From Blastococcus sp. DSM 46786 (GTDB lineage Bacteria > Actinomycetota > Actinomycetes > Mycobacteriales > Geodermatophilaceae), in the NCBI RefSeq assembly GCF_900109665.1, contig NZ_FOAO01000020.1, forward strand, positions 35,705 to 99,704: a DNA stretch of 64,000 nt. Reading direction: 5' to 3'. Below, piece after piece: positions 1 through 8,935 of this stretch. Numbering within the stretch: the first letter of the stretch is position 1; every line of letters begins with the position of its first letter. A model generated the notes under the pieces. The model was given only the letters and a program-made list of their open reading frames with translations, was not told the DNA's origin and searched no databases. The translations under genes were made by a program, and so were the position numbers.

Positions 1-867
1 CTCGGGGACCGGGTCCGCACGGCGCCAGGCCGCCGCCTCGCGCCGCACGGTCTCGAGCACCGGGCGCGGGTCGCGCCCGGTCACCTGCCGCACGTCACCC
101 GTCAGGCCGGCTGCCAGCCCGAGCCGCGCGGTGGTGTAGATGCCGGCGGTCACGCACGCCATCCCGGTGCTCATCCCGAGCGCCGTCCGCGCGTGGCGCA
201 CGTACCGCAGCACCCCGGTCGGGCGGTAGGCGATGCGGCGGCCGAGGACCTCGGTGAGCGCACCCGCCACCTCGCCGTAGGTCAGCGCCTCCGGGCCGGT
301 CACCGTCCACGCGCGCCCCCGGTGCGCCCGCGGCTCGGCGAGGACGGCGGCGGCGACGTCGGCCACGTCGAGGACGTCGACGAACGCCGTGCGCCCGCGC
401 CCCGCCGGCAGGACGAGCTCGTCCCGGTCGCGGATGTCGGGGGCGTGGGTGGTCGCGAGGTTCTGCGTGAAGAACGACGGGCGCACGAAGGTCCACCCCA
501 GGCCCGAGCCGCGCAGCCAGCGCTCGACGGTCGCGTGCGGGACGACGGGGATCCGCTCGGCGCCCTGCAGCGACAGGAAGACGACGTGGCCGACGCCGGC
601 GTCCCGGGCCGCGGCCATCGCGGGCAGCAGGTCGTGCCGGACGTCCCCGAGTGCCGGCGGCCGGACCAGGAACACGGTGTCGACGCCGGCGAAGGCGGGC
701 GCCCACGTGGCCGGGTCGGTGAAGTCGAACCGGACCTGCTCGACCCCGGGCCCGGCATGATCGGCGGGCGTGCGGTCCGCGCGGCGGACGGCGGCACCGC
801 ACGCCACCAGGCGGTCGACGACGGGCCGGCCGACGTTGCCCGAGGCTCCGGTCACCAGGACGGTCAC
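1..867 (-). CDS. NmrA-like NAD(P)-binding protein (3' end outside window)
   Basis: The frame is open from a GTG at 867 to the first base of the window, so the C-terminus is missing. The protein begins with a Rossmann dinucleotide-binding start, VTVLVTGASGNVGRPVVDRL, followed by the typical NmrA/atypical SDR layout: DFTDPATWAPAF, VFLVRPPAL, then HVVFLSLQGAER and a WTFVRPSFFTQNL stretch, as in NAD(P)H-binding quinone-reductase-like proteins. Family knowledge predicts a redox-sensing or NAD(P)H-dependent reductase; the substrate cannot be told. An in-frame ATG at 882 exists, but it would put the start inside the palindrome at 870-882, so GTG 867 is preferred. It is divergently paired with a MarR regulator 30 bp away, which suggests it is the target of that regulator. 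Confidence 0.85.
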   Translation of the reverse strand, partial: MTVLVTGASGNVGRPVVDRLVACGAAVRRADRTPADHAGPGVEQVRFDFTDPATWAPAFAGVDTVFLVRPPALGDVRHDLLPAMAAARDAGVGHVVFLSLQGAERIPVVPHATVERWLRGSGLGWTFVRPSFFTQNLATTHAPDIRDRDELVLPAGRGRTAFVDVLDVADVAAAVLAEPRAHRGRAWTVTGPEALTYGEVAGALTEVLGRRIAYRPTGVLRYVRHARTALGMSTGMACVTAGIYTTARLGLAAGLTGDVRQVTGRDPRPVLETVRREAAAWRRADPVPE

Positions 868-869
868 GT

Positions 870-882
870 ATGTACCGTACAT
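870..882. promoter_or_regulatory. Perfect palindrome, probable MarR operator
   Basis: ATGTAC-C-GTACAT is a perfect 6+1+6 inverted repeat in the 30-bp gap between the two divergent starts (867 minus, 898 plus). MarR dimers commonly bind such palindromes in divergent promoters and repress both genes. The position and symmetry are seen; the binding is inferred. Confidence 0.6.
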
Positions 883-897
883 GCAAAGGGGGACGCC

Positions 898-1353
898 GTG
901 TCCGATCTCGAACGACTCGACCGGGCGCTGCTGCGGCTGCGGCGCACCTGGGACGCCCCGGCGGGGATCGAGCACGAGGGGCGCACCGTCGAGGGGTCCA
1001 CCCTGCTGGTCTGCCTGGCCGTCGAGGAGCACGACCGGGCCGGCGCCGACGTCGGCGTCACCGAGGTCGCCGGGACGCTCGGCGTCACCCACTCGACGGC
1101 GAGCCGGCTGGTGAGCCGGTCGGCGGCGGCCGGCATGGTCGCGCGGCGGCCGCACGCCGGCGACCCGCGACGGGTGTCGCTGTCCCTCACCGCGGAGGGG
1201 GCACGGCTGGTGACGGCGTCGCGGGCGTTCCGCACCGCGCGGCTGCGCGACGCGCTCGGCTCGTGGCCCGAGGGCGAGGTCGGCACCCTCGCCGACCTGC
1301 TCACCCGGTTCGCCGAGGCGATGGCCCCCGACCCGGGTGCGCGGCGCCGCTGA
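898..1353 (+). CDS. MarR-family transcriptional regulator
   Basis: 151 residues from a GTG start (SDLERLDRALLRLRRTWDAP). The middle carries a winged helix-turn-helix of the MarR type: VTEVAGTLGVTHSTASRLVS as recognition region, then a wing with the usual DPRRVSLSLTAEG motif. Length matches the family (140-160 residues). The start is placed just after the palindrome; AGGGGG at 886-891 lies 6 bp upstream and can act as a ribosome site. It most likely represses itself and the divergent NmrA-like gene and responds to a small aromatic or oxidant ligand; ligand unknown. It ends 24 bp before the convergent osmoprotectant operon. Confidence 0.88.
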   Translation: MSDLERLDRALLRLRRTWDAPAGIEHEGRTVEGSTLLVCLAVEEHDRAGADVGVTEVAGTLGVTHSTASRLVSRSAAAGMVARRPHAGDPRRVSLSLTAEGARLVTASRAFRTARLRDALGSWPEGEVGTLADLLTRFAEAMAPDPGARRR

Positions 1354-1377
1354 CCCCGGCCGGCGGTGGGCCGGGGG

Positions 1378-2370
1378 TCACCCCCGGGTGACCAGCCCCT
1401 CGGACACCATCCAGTCCAGCGCCACGTCGGCGGGCTCCTCCCCGGCGACGTCGACCCGCGCGTTCAGCTCCTGCAGCACTTCGTCGGTCAGCAGCGGGGT
1501 GATCTGCCCGAAGACGTCGGCCAGCTCCGGGTACTCGGCGAGCGTCTCGGTCAGCACGACCGGCGAGATGTTGTAGGCCGGGAAGAAGTTGCGGTCGTCC
1601 TCGAGCACGGTGAGGTCCAGGGCGGGGATGCGGCCGTCGGTGGTGAACACCTCGCCGAAGTTGCACAGCCCGTCGTCGGTGGCCTCGTAGACCGCCCCGG
1701 TGTCGAGGATGCTGATGTTGTCGCGCGGCACCCCCTGCGGGTCACCGAGCGGGATCCCGTAGGTCTCGAGCATCGGACCGAGCCCGTCGTTGCGGCTGGC
1801 GAACTCCGACTCCACGCAGAACGTGCGCTCCTCGACCGGGAGCTCGGCGATGCCGGAGAGCGTGGAGACGTTCCCCAGCTCGGGCAGCGCCTCGGAGCGG
1901 ACGGCGAAGGCGTAGGTGTTGTTGGCCTCGGCCGGCGGGAGCCAGGTCAGACCGTTGGCCGCGTCGGCGTCCCGGACCGCCTCCCACTGCTCCTGCGGGT
2001 CCGGGATCGGCTCGGACTCGCCGAGGTAGGACAGCCACGCCGTCCCGGTGTACTCCCACTCCATGTCGATGTCGCCGTCGACCATCCCCTGGCGGGCGGG
2101 CACGGAGCCGGGGATGTTGGTCCGGTCGACGACGTCGAAACCGGCGACCTGGAGGGCGATCACCGCGATCTTGCCGAGGATGAGCTGCTCGGTGAAGTTC
2201 TTGGCACCGACGACGATCTCGTCGCCCTCGACGCCGTCGATCGGCTCGATGCTGCCCGGCGCCGACGGCGGCGTGTACTGGGTGGCCGCCTGCAGCCCGC
2301 AGCCGCTGGTCGCGGCGGTCACGGCGAGGACCAGCGCCGCCAGCCCGGCGGCGGGGCGGGCGCGCATCAC
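1378..2370 (-). CDS. Glycine betaine/choline-type substrate-binding lipoprotein (OpuC/ProX-like)
   Basis: 330 residues. The N-terminus is a lipoprotein signal: a hydrophobic run and the lipobox TSGC with Cys24. The mature part has the OpuAC domain signature: EIVVGAKNFTEQLILGKIAV near residue 50 is typical of osmoprotectant (betaine, choline, carnitine) binding proteins of the OpuCC/ProX class. It would be anchored on the outer face of the membrane and deliver solute to the two permeases. It is the last gene of a four-gene operon, overlapping the upstream permease by 4 bp (ATGA). The exact substrate among quaternary amines is not determined by the sequence. Confidence 0.93.
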   Translation of the reverse strand: MMRARPAAGLAALVLAVTAATSGCGLQAATQYTPPSAPGSIEPIDGVEGDEIVVGAKNFTEQLILGKIAVIALQVAGFDVVDRTNIPGSVPARQGMVDGDIDMEWEYTGTAWLSYLGESEPIPDPQEQWEAVRDADAANGLTWLPPAEANNTYAFAVRSEALPELGNVSTLSGIAELPVEERTFCVESEFASRNDGLGPMLETYGIPLGDPQGVPRDNISILDTGAVYEATDDGLCNFGEVFTTDGRIPALDLTVLEDDRNFFPAYNISPVVLTETLAEYPELADVFGQITPLLTDEVLQELNARVDVAGEEPADVALDWMVSEGLVTRG

Positions 2371-3188
2371 AGCCCCCTCGGCCGGGCGACGTGCTCCACG
2401 ACCCGGCCGAGCCAGTCGACGGCGAGGGCCAGCAGCGCCACCAGGACGGCGCCGCTGACCAGCAACGCGTCCAGGGACAGGTTGATCCCGGTGACGATGA
2501 GCACGCCCAGCCCGCCCCCGTTGATGAAGGTGGCCAGGGTGGCCGTACCCACGAGCAGGACCAGCGCGGTGCGCACCCCGGCCAGCAGCACCGGCACCGC
2601 CAGGGGGAGCTCGACCCGCAGCAGCACGGCCAGGGCACTCATGCCCATCCCCCGGCCGGCCTCCACGAGGCGGGAGTCGACGCCCTGGAGGCCGACCATC
2701 GTGTTGCGCAGGACGGGCAGCGCGGCGTAGACCACCAGCCCGATCACCGCCGTCCGGAAGCCGAACCCGGTCCAGGCGGCCAGCAGCACGAGGAGCCCGA
2801 TGGCCGGGGCGGCCTGCCCGGTGTTCGCGACCCCGACGATCAGCGGGCTGAAGCGCCGCATCCCACCCCGGGTGAGCAGGATGCCCAGCGGGATCGCGAT
2901 GACCAGCACGATGAGCGCGGAAGCCGCGGTCAGCTGCAGGTGCTCGACGACGCTCCGGGACAGCGCGCTCCAGCCCAGCTGCCGCGACTCGACGTCGGAG
3001 AGGCCGGCGGCGGCCCGCCAGACCACGAAGACCAGCACCGCGACCGCGAGCATCACCGGCTGCCAGAGCAGCGCCCGCCAGCCGCCGGAGCCGGCCCGGG
3101 CCGAGCGCTCGTCGGCGGCCTGGGTCGCGGGCTCGGGCGCGGTCGGGTCGGGGGTGCCGTCCCGGCGGACCCCGGTGGAGGCCGTCAC
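2367..3188 (-). CDS. Osmoprotectant ABC transporter permease (OpuC-type, longer subunit)
   Basis: 273 residues. After an 80-residue N-terminal tail rich in charged residues and a first membrane segment (MLAVAVLVFVVWRAAAG), the protein has the binding-protein-dependent permease domain with the EAA loop VDSRLVEAGRGMGMSALAVL that contacts the ATPase, and further membrane helices after it. It overlaps both neighbours by 4 bp, so translation is likely coupled. Together with the 4368-5009 permease it forms the transmembrane pore of an OpuC-like importer for compatible solutes. Confidence 0.92.
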   Translation of the reverse strand: MTASTGVRRDGTPDPTAPEPATQAADERSARAGSGGWRALLWQPVMLAVAVLVFVVWRAAAGLSDVESRQLGWSALSRSVVEHLQLTAASALIVLVIAIPLGILLTRGGMRRFSPLIVGVANTGQAAPAIGLLVLLAAWTGFGFRTAVIGLVVYAALPVLRNTMVGLQGVDSRLVEAGRGMGMSALAVLLRVELPLAVPVLLAGVRTALVLLVGTATLATFINGGGLGVLIVTGINLSLDALLVSGAVLVALLALAVDWLGRVVEHVARPRGL

Positions 3189-4375
3189 CTGGCGCCCCCG
3201 CCGGTCCGGGTGCGCTGGATGGCCGCCATCACGGTCTCGACCGCCATCACCCCGGCGAGGGCGTCGCGGCGACCGGTGACGACGACACCGCCCTGGCTGG
3301 CGGCGAGCATCGCGTCCAGCGCGTCGTTGAGCGTCGAGCGCAGCCCGACCACGGGGAGCCGCTCGTCGACCGTGCCGGGGATCGCCGTCGTCCGCTCGAG
3401 CTCGGCCAGGGTGGGCCAGCTGATCGGGCGCCCGCGCTGGTCGAGCACGACCACGTAGTCGTCGCCGGCCGCCCGCGCCGCGGCCACCGCGGCTGCGGAG
3501 TCCGAGCCGACGGTCGCCGTCGTCGGGCGCAGGAGGTCGACGTCGCCCACCCGGGTCAGGGTGAGCTGCTTGAGGGTGGCGCCGGCACCGACGAAGTCGG
3601 CCACGTACTCCTCGGCCGGCTCGGCGAGGATCCGCTCGGGGGTGTCGTACTGCACCACCCGCGCACCGACGTCGAAGACGACGATCTTGTCACCCAGCTT
3701 CACGGCCTCGTCGAAGTCGTGGGTGACGAACACGATGGTCTTGCCCAGCTCCTCCTGGATGCGGATCAGCTCGTCCTGCAGGCGCTGGCGGGTGATCGGG
3801 TCGACCGCGCCGAAGGGCTCGTCCATCAGCAGCACCGGCGGGTCCGCGGCGAGGGCACGGGCGACGCCCACCCGTTGCTGCTGACCACCCGAGAGCTCCC
3901 GCGGGTACCGGTCGCGGTACTGCTCGGGGTCCAGGCCGACCAGGTCGAGCAGCTCGTCCACCCGTCCGGCGATGCGGGCGTCGTCCCACTTGAGCATCTT
4001 CGGGACCAGGCCGATGTTCGTGGCCACCGTCATGTGCGGGAAGAGCCCGCCGGCCTGGATGACGTAGCCGATGCGCCGGCGCAGCTGGTCGGGGTCCTGG
4101 TCGGTGACGTCCTCGTCGCCGAGGTGGATCCGCCCACCGGTCGGCTCGATCAGCCGGTTGATCATCTTGAGCAGCGTGGTCTTTCCGCACCCGGACGGGC
4201 CGACGAACATCACCGTCTCCCCGGCGGCGATCTCCAGGGTGACGTCGTCGACGGCGGGCACGCCCTGACCGGGGTAGCGCTTGGTCACGCCGTCCAGCCG
4301 GATCGGGACGCCGCTGATGTGCCGGTCGTCGCCGGGACCGGCAGCGGTCGACGGGGCGGGAAGGGTCTCAGACAC
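3185..4375 (-). CDS. Osmoprotectant ABC transporter ATP-binding protein with CBS domains
   Basis: 396 residues. Walker A (GPSGCGKTT), Q-loop, signature LSGGQQQR and Walker B with VLLMDEPFGAVD are all intact, followed by the H-loop VTHDFDEA. The C-terminal 130 residues look like a tandem CBS pair, ending VVVTGRRDALAGVMAVETV; in OpuA/OpuCA these sense ionic strength and gate transport. The presence of the CBS pair and the neighbours distinguish it from amino-acid transporter ATPases. It overlaps the next permease by 8 bp. Confidence 0.94.
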   Translation of the reverse strand: MSETLPAPSTAAGPGDDRHISGVPIRLDGVTKRYPGQGVPAVDDVTLEIAAGETVMFVGPSGCGKTTLLKMINRLIEPTGGRIHLGDEDVTDQDPDQLRRRIGYVIQAGGLFPHMTVATNIGLVPKMLKWDDARIAGRVDELLDLVGLDPEQYRDRYPRELSGGQQQRVGVARALAADPPVLLMDEPFGAVDPITRQRLQDELIRIQEELGKTIVFVTHDFDEAVKLGDKIVVFDVGARVVQYDTPERILAEPAEEYVADFVGAGATLKQLTLTRVGDVDLLRPTTATVGSDSAAAVAAARAAGDDYVVVLDQRGRPISWPTLAELERTTAIPGTVDERLPVVGLRSTLNDALDAMLAASQGGVVVTGRRDALAGVMAVETVMAAIQRTRTGGGAR

Positions 4376-5009
4376 GGATCCCCCTGGGGGTCGTCAGCCG
4401 GCCGGCGAGCACCAGCAGCAGGTCGAGGACGAGCGCCAGCAGGACGATCGCGATCGTCCCGGTGAGCGTGGAGTTGAGGGCGTTGGCCCCGCCGAGCCGG
4501 GAGAGGCCCGAGAAGATGAAGCCGCCGAGCCCGGGGCCGAGCACGTAGGCCGCGATGGCGGCGATGCCCATGACCATCTGGGTGGCCACCCGGATACCGG
4601 CGAGGATCACCGGCCAGGCCAGCGGGAGCTCCACCCGCAGCAGCGTGCGCACGCGGCTCATCCCGATCCCGCGGGCGGACTCGACCAGCGACCGGTCGAC
4701 CCCGGCGAGCCCCACGACCGCGTTGCGCAGCACCGGCAGCGCAGCGTAGAAGGTGATCGCGATGACCGCCGGCGTGATGCCGAAGCCGAAGGGCGCCAGC
4801 AGGATGCCGAGCAGGGCGAACGAGGGGATGGTCAGGCCCACGGCGGAGAAACCGTTGGCGGCCGAGGTCGCCGCCGGGTTCCGGTAGACCAGCACCGCGA
4901 GCGCGACGGCGATCAGCGAGCCGAGCAGGACGCACTGCACCACGAGGCTGACGTGCTGGAACGACTGGAAGGCGACGAGCCCGGCACGCTCGGTCACGTA
5001 CTCCCACAT
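4368..5009 (-). CDS. Osmoprotectant ABC transporter permease (first gene of operon)
   Basis: 213 residues from the ATG at 5009 (MWEYVTERAGLV). A GGAGAGG sequence lies about 8 bases upstream, which is why this start was chosen over a longer in-frame extension to 5222 that has no hydrophobic or conserved character. The permease domain has the EAA loop VDRSLVESARGIGMSRVRTL and about five membrane helices, the usual size for OpuCB-like subunits (about 215 residues). Operon order is permease, ATPase, permease, binding protein, all with overlaps of 4-8 bp. Confidence 0.92.
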   Translation of the reverse strand: MWEYVTERAGLVAFQSFQHVSLVVQCVLLGSLIAVALAVLVYRNPAATSAANGFSAVGLTIPSFALLGILLAPFGFGITPAVIAITFYAALPVLRNAVVGLAGVDRSLVESARGIGMSRVRTLLRVELPLAWPVILAGIRVATQMVMGIAAIAAYVLGPGLGGFIFSGLSRLGGANALNSTLTGTIAIVLLALVLDLLLVLAGRLTTPRGIRV

Positions 5010-5387
5010 GGGCCGCACCTCTCCGGGCCCGCGTCGGGGCCATGTCCTCGTCGTCCGGCTTTGCGATCCACCCACCCGGTCGGGGCGGTCAGCGGCCTGC
5101 GCCACTCCGGACAGGCGGCGACCCACGACACGCGGCTGTCGACTCTTGCACAGCTCGCCGGGGCAGAGGAGCCGATGATCATGACGGTTGCGTGACATCG
5201 AGGGCGGGTCCCCGGGTTCCACCCCACCGCCGGGCTGCGCACGCGTGCGGCGCGGGGGCCTGTCGCCTGCTCACGGTCACCGGCCGGGCGGCCGCAGCTC
5301 CCCGCCATCGGGTGCGCGTGCGGCGCTCCTCCCCGGCGTCCCTCACCCGGGGGACGGGACGCCGGGAGAGGAGCGCATCCTGGCGGG
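5010..5387. other. 378-bp non-coding gap between divergent genes
   Basis: I find no convincing gene here. It should hold the promoter of the osmoprotectant operon (minus) and of the FUSC gene (plus). Visible structures are an 8-bp palindrome ATGATCAT within 5171-5186 and an inverted repeat GGCGTCCC (5335-5342) / GGGACGCC (5356-5363) just upstream of the FUSC start. No clear -35/-10 pair was recognised. Confidence 0.5.
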
Positions 5388-6482
5388 GTGGGATGGGTGG
5401 TGGCGCGGCTGCAGCAGCCGTGGGTGCAGCGTGCGGTACGGGCAGCGCTGGCAGCAGGCCTGTCGTGGCAGGTGGCCCTGCTGCTGCCGGGGACCCTCTC
5501 CGACTACGCCTACTACGCCCCGCTCGGCGCGGTGATCGCGGTCAGCCCGACCGTCGCGGACTCCGCGTCGGCGGCGTGGCGCAGCCTCCTGGCCATCCTG
5601 CTCGGCTTCGCGCTCGCCGTCGCGGTCTACGAGCTCACCCGGGCGGTGCCCAACGCGCTGACCATCGCGCTGATCGTGCTGCTGGCGATCGTCGTCGAGC
5701 AGTGGCGGGCCCTGCGGGAACAGGCGAGCTGGGTCAGCTTCGCCGCCGTCCTCATGCTGACGGTGGGCACGGCCGATCCGGCCGACTACGCGGTGCGCTA
5801 CGCCGGGCTCACCTTCCTGGGCGCGGCGATCGGCGTCCTGGTGACCACCGTGCTCTTCCCGCCGCTGCAGCTCACCACGGCGGTCCAGCGGATCCAGGCG
5901 GCCCGGGCGCTCGTCGCCGACCACCTGGCGACGATGGCGGCCGCGCTGCGCAGCGGCCGGGTACCGGCGCCCGACGAGTGGGACGCGCGCGGGACGGAGC
6001 TCGACCGCGCCCTGGAGCGGATGCGGCACGCGGAGCTGGTCGTCGAGCGCGCGCGGCGGGCCAATCCGCGGGCGCGGAAGTGGCACGGGACCGCCGCCAG
6101 CATCCGGGAGCAGTCCCGGGCCCTGGACCGCGTCGCCGTCCTGATCGACGACCTCACCACGCTGGTCGTCGAGTTCCAGCCGCACCGCCGCGGCCTGGAC
6201 CGCGTCGACGACGGGACCGGCTGGGTGCTGGCCGACGCCCTCGACGGCCTGGCCGGCGTCGTCCGCACCCCGTACCACGCCACCGGCACCGGCACCGGGC
6301 CGGACGCGCGCGACCGGGCCGTCGACGAGGCGCTCGCCGCGGCCGGGCGGCTCACCGCGCTGGTGCGCGACTCCGCCATCGGTGACGATCAGGGGTTCTT
6401 CGCCCTGGGGGCGGTGGCCGTCGGCCTCCGGCGCAGCCTGGCGGCCCTCGATGCGCACCACCACCGGCAGGAGGTGACCTGA
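5388..6482 (+). CDS. FUSC-family membrane protein
   Basis: 364 residues. The N-terminal 160 residues hold about five or six membrane helices (ALIVLLAIVVEQWRALREQA, AGLTFLGAAIGVLVTTVLFP), followed by a long cytoplasmic helical region rich in Ala, Arg and Leu. This is the half-length FUSC/aromatic acid exporter layout (relatives of AaeB and YccS). Family members are thought to export aromatic acids or similar compounds; the substrate here is unknown. The GTG at 5388 is used; GGAGAGGAG at 5364-5372 is somewhat distant, and GTG codons at 5397 and 5400 are alternatives. It converges with the methyltransferase, with only 4 bp between stops. Confidence 0.82.
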   Translation: MGWVVARLQQPWVQRAVRAALAAGLSWQVALLLPGTLSDYAYYAPLGAVIAVSPTVADSASAAWRSLLAILLGFALAVAVYELTRAVPNALTIALIVLLAIVVEQWRALREQASWVSFAAVLMLTVGTADPADYAVRYAGLTFLGAAIGVLVTTVLFPPLQLTTAVQRIQAARALVADHLATMAAALRSGRVPAPDEWDARGTELDRALERMRHAELVVERARRANPRARKWHGTAASIREQSRALDRVAVLIDDLTTLVVEFQPHRRGLDRVDDGTGWVLADALDGLAGVVRTPYHATGTGTGPDARDRAVDEALAAAGRLTALVRDSAIGDDQGFFALGAVAVGLRRSLAALDAHHHRQEVT

Positions 6483-6486
6483 GGGG

Positions 6487-7281
6487 TCAGACGCGGACGA
6501 GCAGCTCCCCGTGCAGCATCCCCAGCCAGCCGTCGTCGGCACCGGCCCAGCGCAGCCACGCGTCCGCGATCCCCTGCAGCTCCCCCGGCGTCGCCAGGCC
6601 GTAGGCCACCGCCTGCTCGGCGAACGCCGACGCCGTCGCCCGCCCCGCCCAGGAGCGCCCCCACCACTCCCGCTCGGCGGGGGTGGTGAAGCACCAGGAC
6701 GACGTCGTCGCCGTGACGTCGCGGAGCCCCGCCGCGTGTGCCCACGCCAGCAGCCGGCGCCCGGCGTCGGGCTCGGCGTCGTTGCGGCGGGCCACCTGCT
6801 GGTAGAGCGCCAGCCAGCGGTCCAGCCCCTCGTCGGCGGGGAACCAGGTGGTGGCCGCGTAGTCGACGTCGCGGACGGCGACCAGCCCGCCCGGCCGGCA
6901 GACCCGCGCCATCTCCCGCAGCGCGGCCACCGGATCGGTGAGGTGCTGCAGCACCTGGTGGGCGTGGACGACGTCGAAGGAGGCGTCGGGCACGTCGAGG
7001 GCGTAGACGTCGCCGACGGCGAACGTGACCTCGACCCCCGCGCGGTCGGCGCCGGCCCGGGCCTCGTCGAGCGGGTCCGCCGACAGGTCAAGCCCCAGCA
7101 CCCGGCCGGGCGCCACCCGCGCGGCGAGGTCGACGGTGATCGTGCCGGGCCCGCAGCCGACGTCGAGCAGGTCGAGGCCGGGGCGCAGCGCGGGCAGGAG
7201 GTGGGCGGCGGAGTTCTCGGCGGTGCGCCACCGGTGCGACTGCAGGACCGGCTCGGCGTGCCCGTGCGTGTAGGTGTCCAC
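6487..7281 (-). CDS. Class I SAM-dependent methyltransferase
   Basis: 264 residues from GTG 7281 (VDTYTHGHAEPVLQSHRWRT). Motif I LLDVGCGPGTITVDLAA, acidic loop GLDLS, motif II VTFAVGDVYALD and FDVVHAHQVLQHL motif identify a Methyltransf_11/25 Rossmann fold that binds S-adenosylmethionine. The C-terminal half lacks features that tell the acceptor, so the substrate is unknown. Starts at 7302 and 7323 (ATG) are possible; 7281 is preferred because close relatives begin at the DTYTHGH motif and a CACACT hexamer lies 6 bp upstream, similar to the leaderless pattern seen elsewhere in this window. Confidence 0.85.
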   Translation of the reverse strand: MDTYTHGHAEPVLQSHRWRTAENSAAHLLPALRPGLDLLDVGCGPGTITVDLAARVAPGRVLGLDLSADPLDEARAGADRAGVEVTFAVGDVYALDVPDASFDVVHAHQVLQHLTDPVAALREMARVCRPGGLVAVRDVDYAATTWFPADEGLDRWLALYQQVARRNDAEPDAGRRLLAWAHAAGLRDVTATTSSWCFTTPAEREWWGRSWAGRATASAFAEQAVAYGLATPGELQGIADAWLRWAGADDGWLGMLHGELLVRV

Positions 7282-7400
7282 GAGGGCAGTGTGGCCTCCC
7301 ATCCCGCAGAGTGGAATTGCCATCCCACGCCATGAGATTCACCCGTCCACCTCCGCCGCAGCGCGTCCTTCCTGAGCGCCCACGGTGCGGGAGGACGCGG

Positions 7401-8897
7401 TCAGCCCTCGGCGAGCACCTGCTCGGCCACCGGCACCGCGCGCTCCCGGTCGGCGGGCACCAGGCCGATGCGGGTGCGGCGGTCGAGCAGGTCGGCCACG
7501 GTGCGCGCCCCCTCGTGGCGGACGGCGAACCGCAGCTCGCCCACCGTCTCCGGCCGCCCCGCGACGACCGGCGCCGGCCCGAGCGCCTCGACCGCCGGCG
7601 CCTCGGTGCCGTACCGGGCGACCAGCCGGGGCGGCGCTCCCAGCCGGTCCAGCGCCACCCGCGGCGCCGCCCCGACGAGCGCGAGTCGTGCGGTGACCGA
7701 CCGCGCCGCCCCCCGCCCGAGCCGCGCCACGACGGCGTCGACCGCCTCCTCGGCCATCGCGCGGTAGGTGGTCAGCTTCCCGCCGACCACGGAGAGGACC
7801 GGTCCGTCCCACGCGAGCAGGTGCCTGCGGGACAGGTCGGCGGTCGCGCCACCGGGGGCCGCCGCCCCGGGCAGCACCAGCGGCCGGTAGCCGGCGTAGG
7901 CGCCCACCAGGTCGGCGCGGGTCAGCGGCTCGGCGAGCACCCGGTTCACGGTGTCCAGCAGCTGCGCCACCTCGGCGTCGGCCGGCGTCGCGTCGTCGTC
8001 GGGCACCGCCCCCTCGACCGGCTCGTCGGTCAGCCCGAGGTAGACCAACCCGTCCGGCTGCGGCAACGCGAAGACGTAGCGGGAGCGCGACCCGGGCAGC
8101 GGCACGGTCAGCGCCGCCGACGGCGAGCCCAGCCGCACGCCGGGCACCACCACGTGCGAGCCGCGCGAGGGCACCAGCCGGATGCCGGGCGCGAGCCGCT
8201 GGGCCCACACCCCGGCGGCGTTGACCACCGCCCCCGCCCGCACGGTGAACGGCCGGTCGTCGGTGGTGACGTGCACGTCCGCGCCGTCGACGGCGGTGAC
8301 CGTGGCCCCGGTGAGCACGCGGGCGCCGTGCGCAGCCGCCGTCCGGGCCAGGGCGACGACGAGGCGCGCGTCGTCGACCAGCTGCCCGTCCCAGAAGACG
8401 ACGCCGCCACCCCCGGGCCGAACGCCCGCGACCAGCCGGCCGACGTCGGCGGCGCCCACCCGCCGGGTCGGGGGCAGCGACCGCCGCCCGCCGGGCACCG
8501 AGAACCGCACCGCGTCGCCGAGCCGCCCGCCCAGCTCTGCGAGCGCGGTGACGTCGCGGCCCGCGGCGTCGGGGACCAGGAAGGGCAGCGGGCGCACCAG
8601 GTGCGGCGCCGTCGCCCCCATGAGCACGGCGCGCTCGCGGGCGCTCTCCCGCGCCAGCCCGAGCTCGCCGTGGGCCAGGTAGCGCAGCCCGCCGTGCACC
8701 AGCTTCGAGGACCACCTGCTGGTGCCCGCCGCGAGGTCGGTCCGCTCGCAGAGCAGCACCGAGAGCCCGCGCGACGCGGCATCGAGCGCCACCCCGGCAC
8801 CGGTCACCCCGCCACCGACGACCACCACGTCGACGGCGCCCCCGGCCACCGCCGCCAGGTCACGCGTACGGCGCGCGGGTGACAGGGAACCGATCAC
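7401..8897 (-). CDS. glpD: FAD-dependent glycerol-3-phosphate dehydrogenase
   Basis: 498 residues. The FAD-binding motif VVVVGGGVTGAGVALDAASR (about 24-43), then CERTDLAAGTSRWSSKLVHG and GGLRYL, are diagnostic for the GlpD/GlpO family. The DAO C-terminal domain follows after VVGGKLTTYR. It oxidises sn-glycerol-3-phosphate to dihydroxyacetone phosphate and passes electrons to the quinone pool or oxygen. A good ribosome site (GGAGG, 5-6 bp upstream of the GTG) supports the start. It is divergent, 38 bp away, from a flavoenzyme of the alkyl-DHAP synthase type, which uses the same C3 chemistry. Confidence 0.92.
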   Translation of the reverse strand: MIGSLSPARRTRDLAAVAGGAVDVVVVGGGVTGAGVALDAASRGLSVLLCERTDLAAGTSRWSSKLVHGGLRYLAHGELGLARESARERAVLMGATAPHLVRPLPFLVPDAAGRDVTALAELGGRLGDAVRFSVPGGRRSLPPTRRVGAADVGRLVAGVRPGGGGVVFWDGQLVDDARLVVALARTAAAHGARVLTGATVTAVDGADVHVTTDDRPFTVRAGAVVNAAGVWAQRLAPGIRLVPSRGSHVVVPGVRLGSPSAALTVPLPGSRSRYVFALPQPDGLVYLGLTDEPVEGAVPDDDATPADAEVAQLLDTVNRVLAEPLTRADLVGAYAGYRPLVLPGAAAPGGATADLSRRHLLAWDGPVLSVVGGKLTTYRAMAEEAVDAVVARLGRGAARSVTARLALVGAAPRVALDRLGAPPRLVARYGTEAPAVEALGPAPVVAGRPETVGELRFAVRHEGARTVADLLDRRTRIGLVPADRERAVPVAEQVLAEG

Positions 8898-8935
8898 CCG
8901 GTCCTCCAGCGCTGCGGCACCGGCAGACTGTAGCC

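Noticed and set aside
5171..5186. ATGATCAT palindrome as an operator of the osmoprotectant operon
   Set aside because: Too short and without position support; a MarR/GbsR-type site would need more evidence.
4281..5195. Open frame on the plus strand over the osmoprotectant permease
   Set aside because: Shadow of the minus-strand permease; no motif and no supported start.
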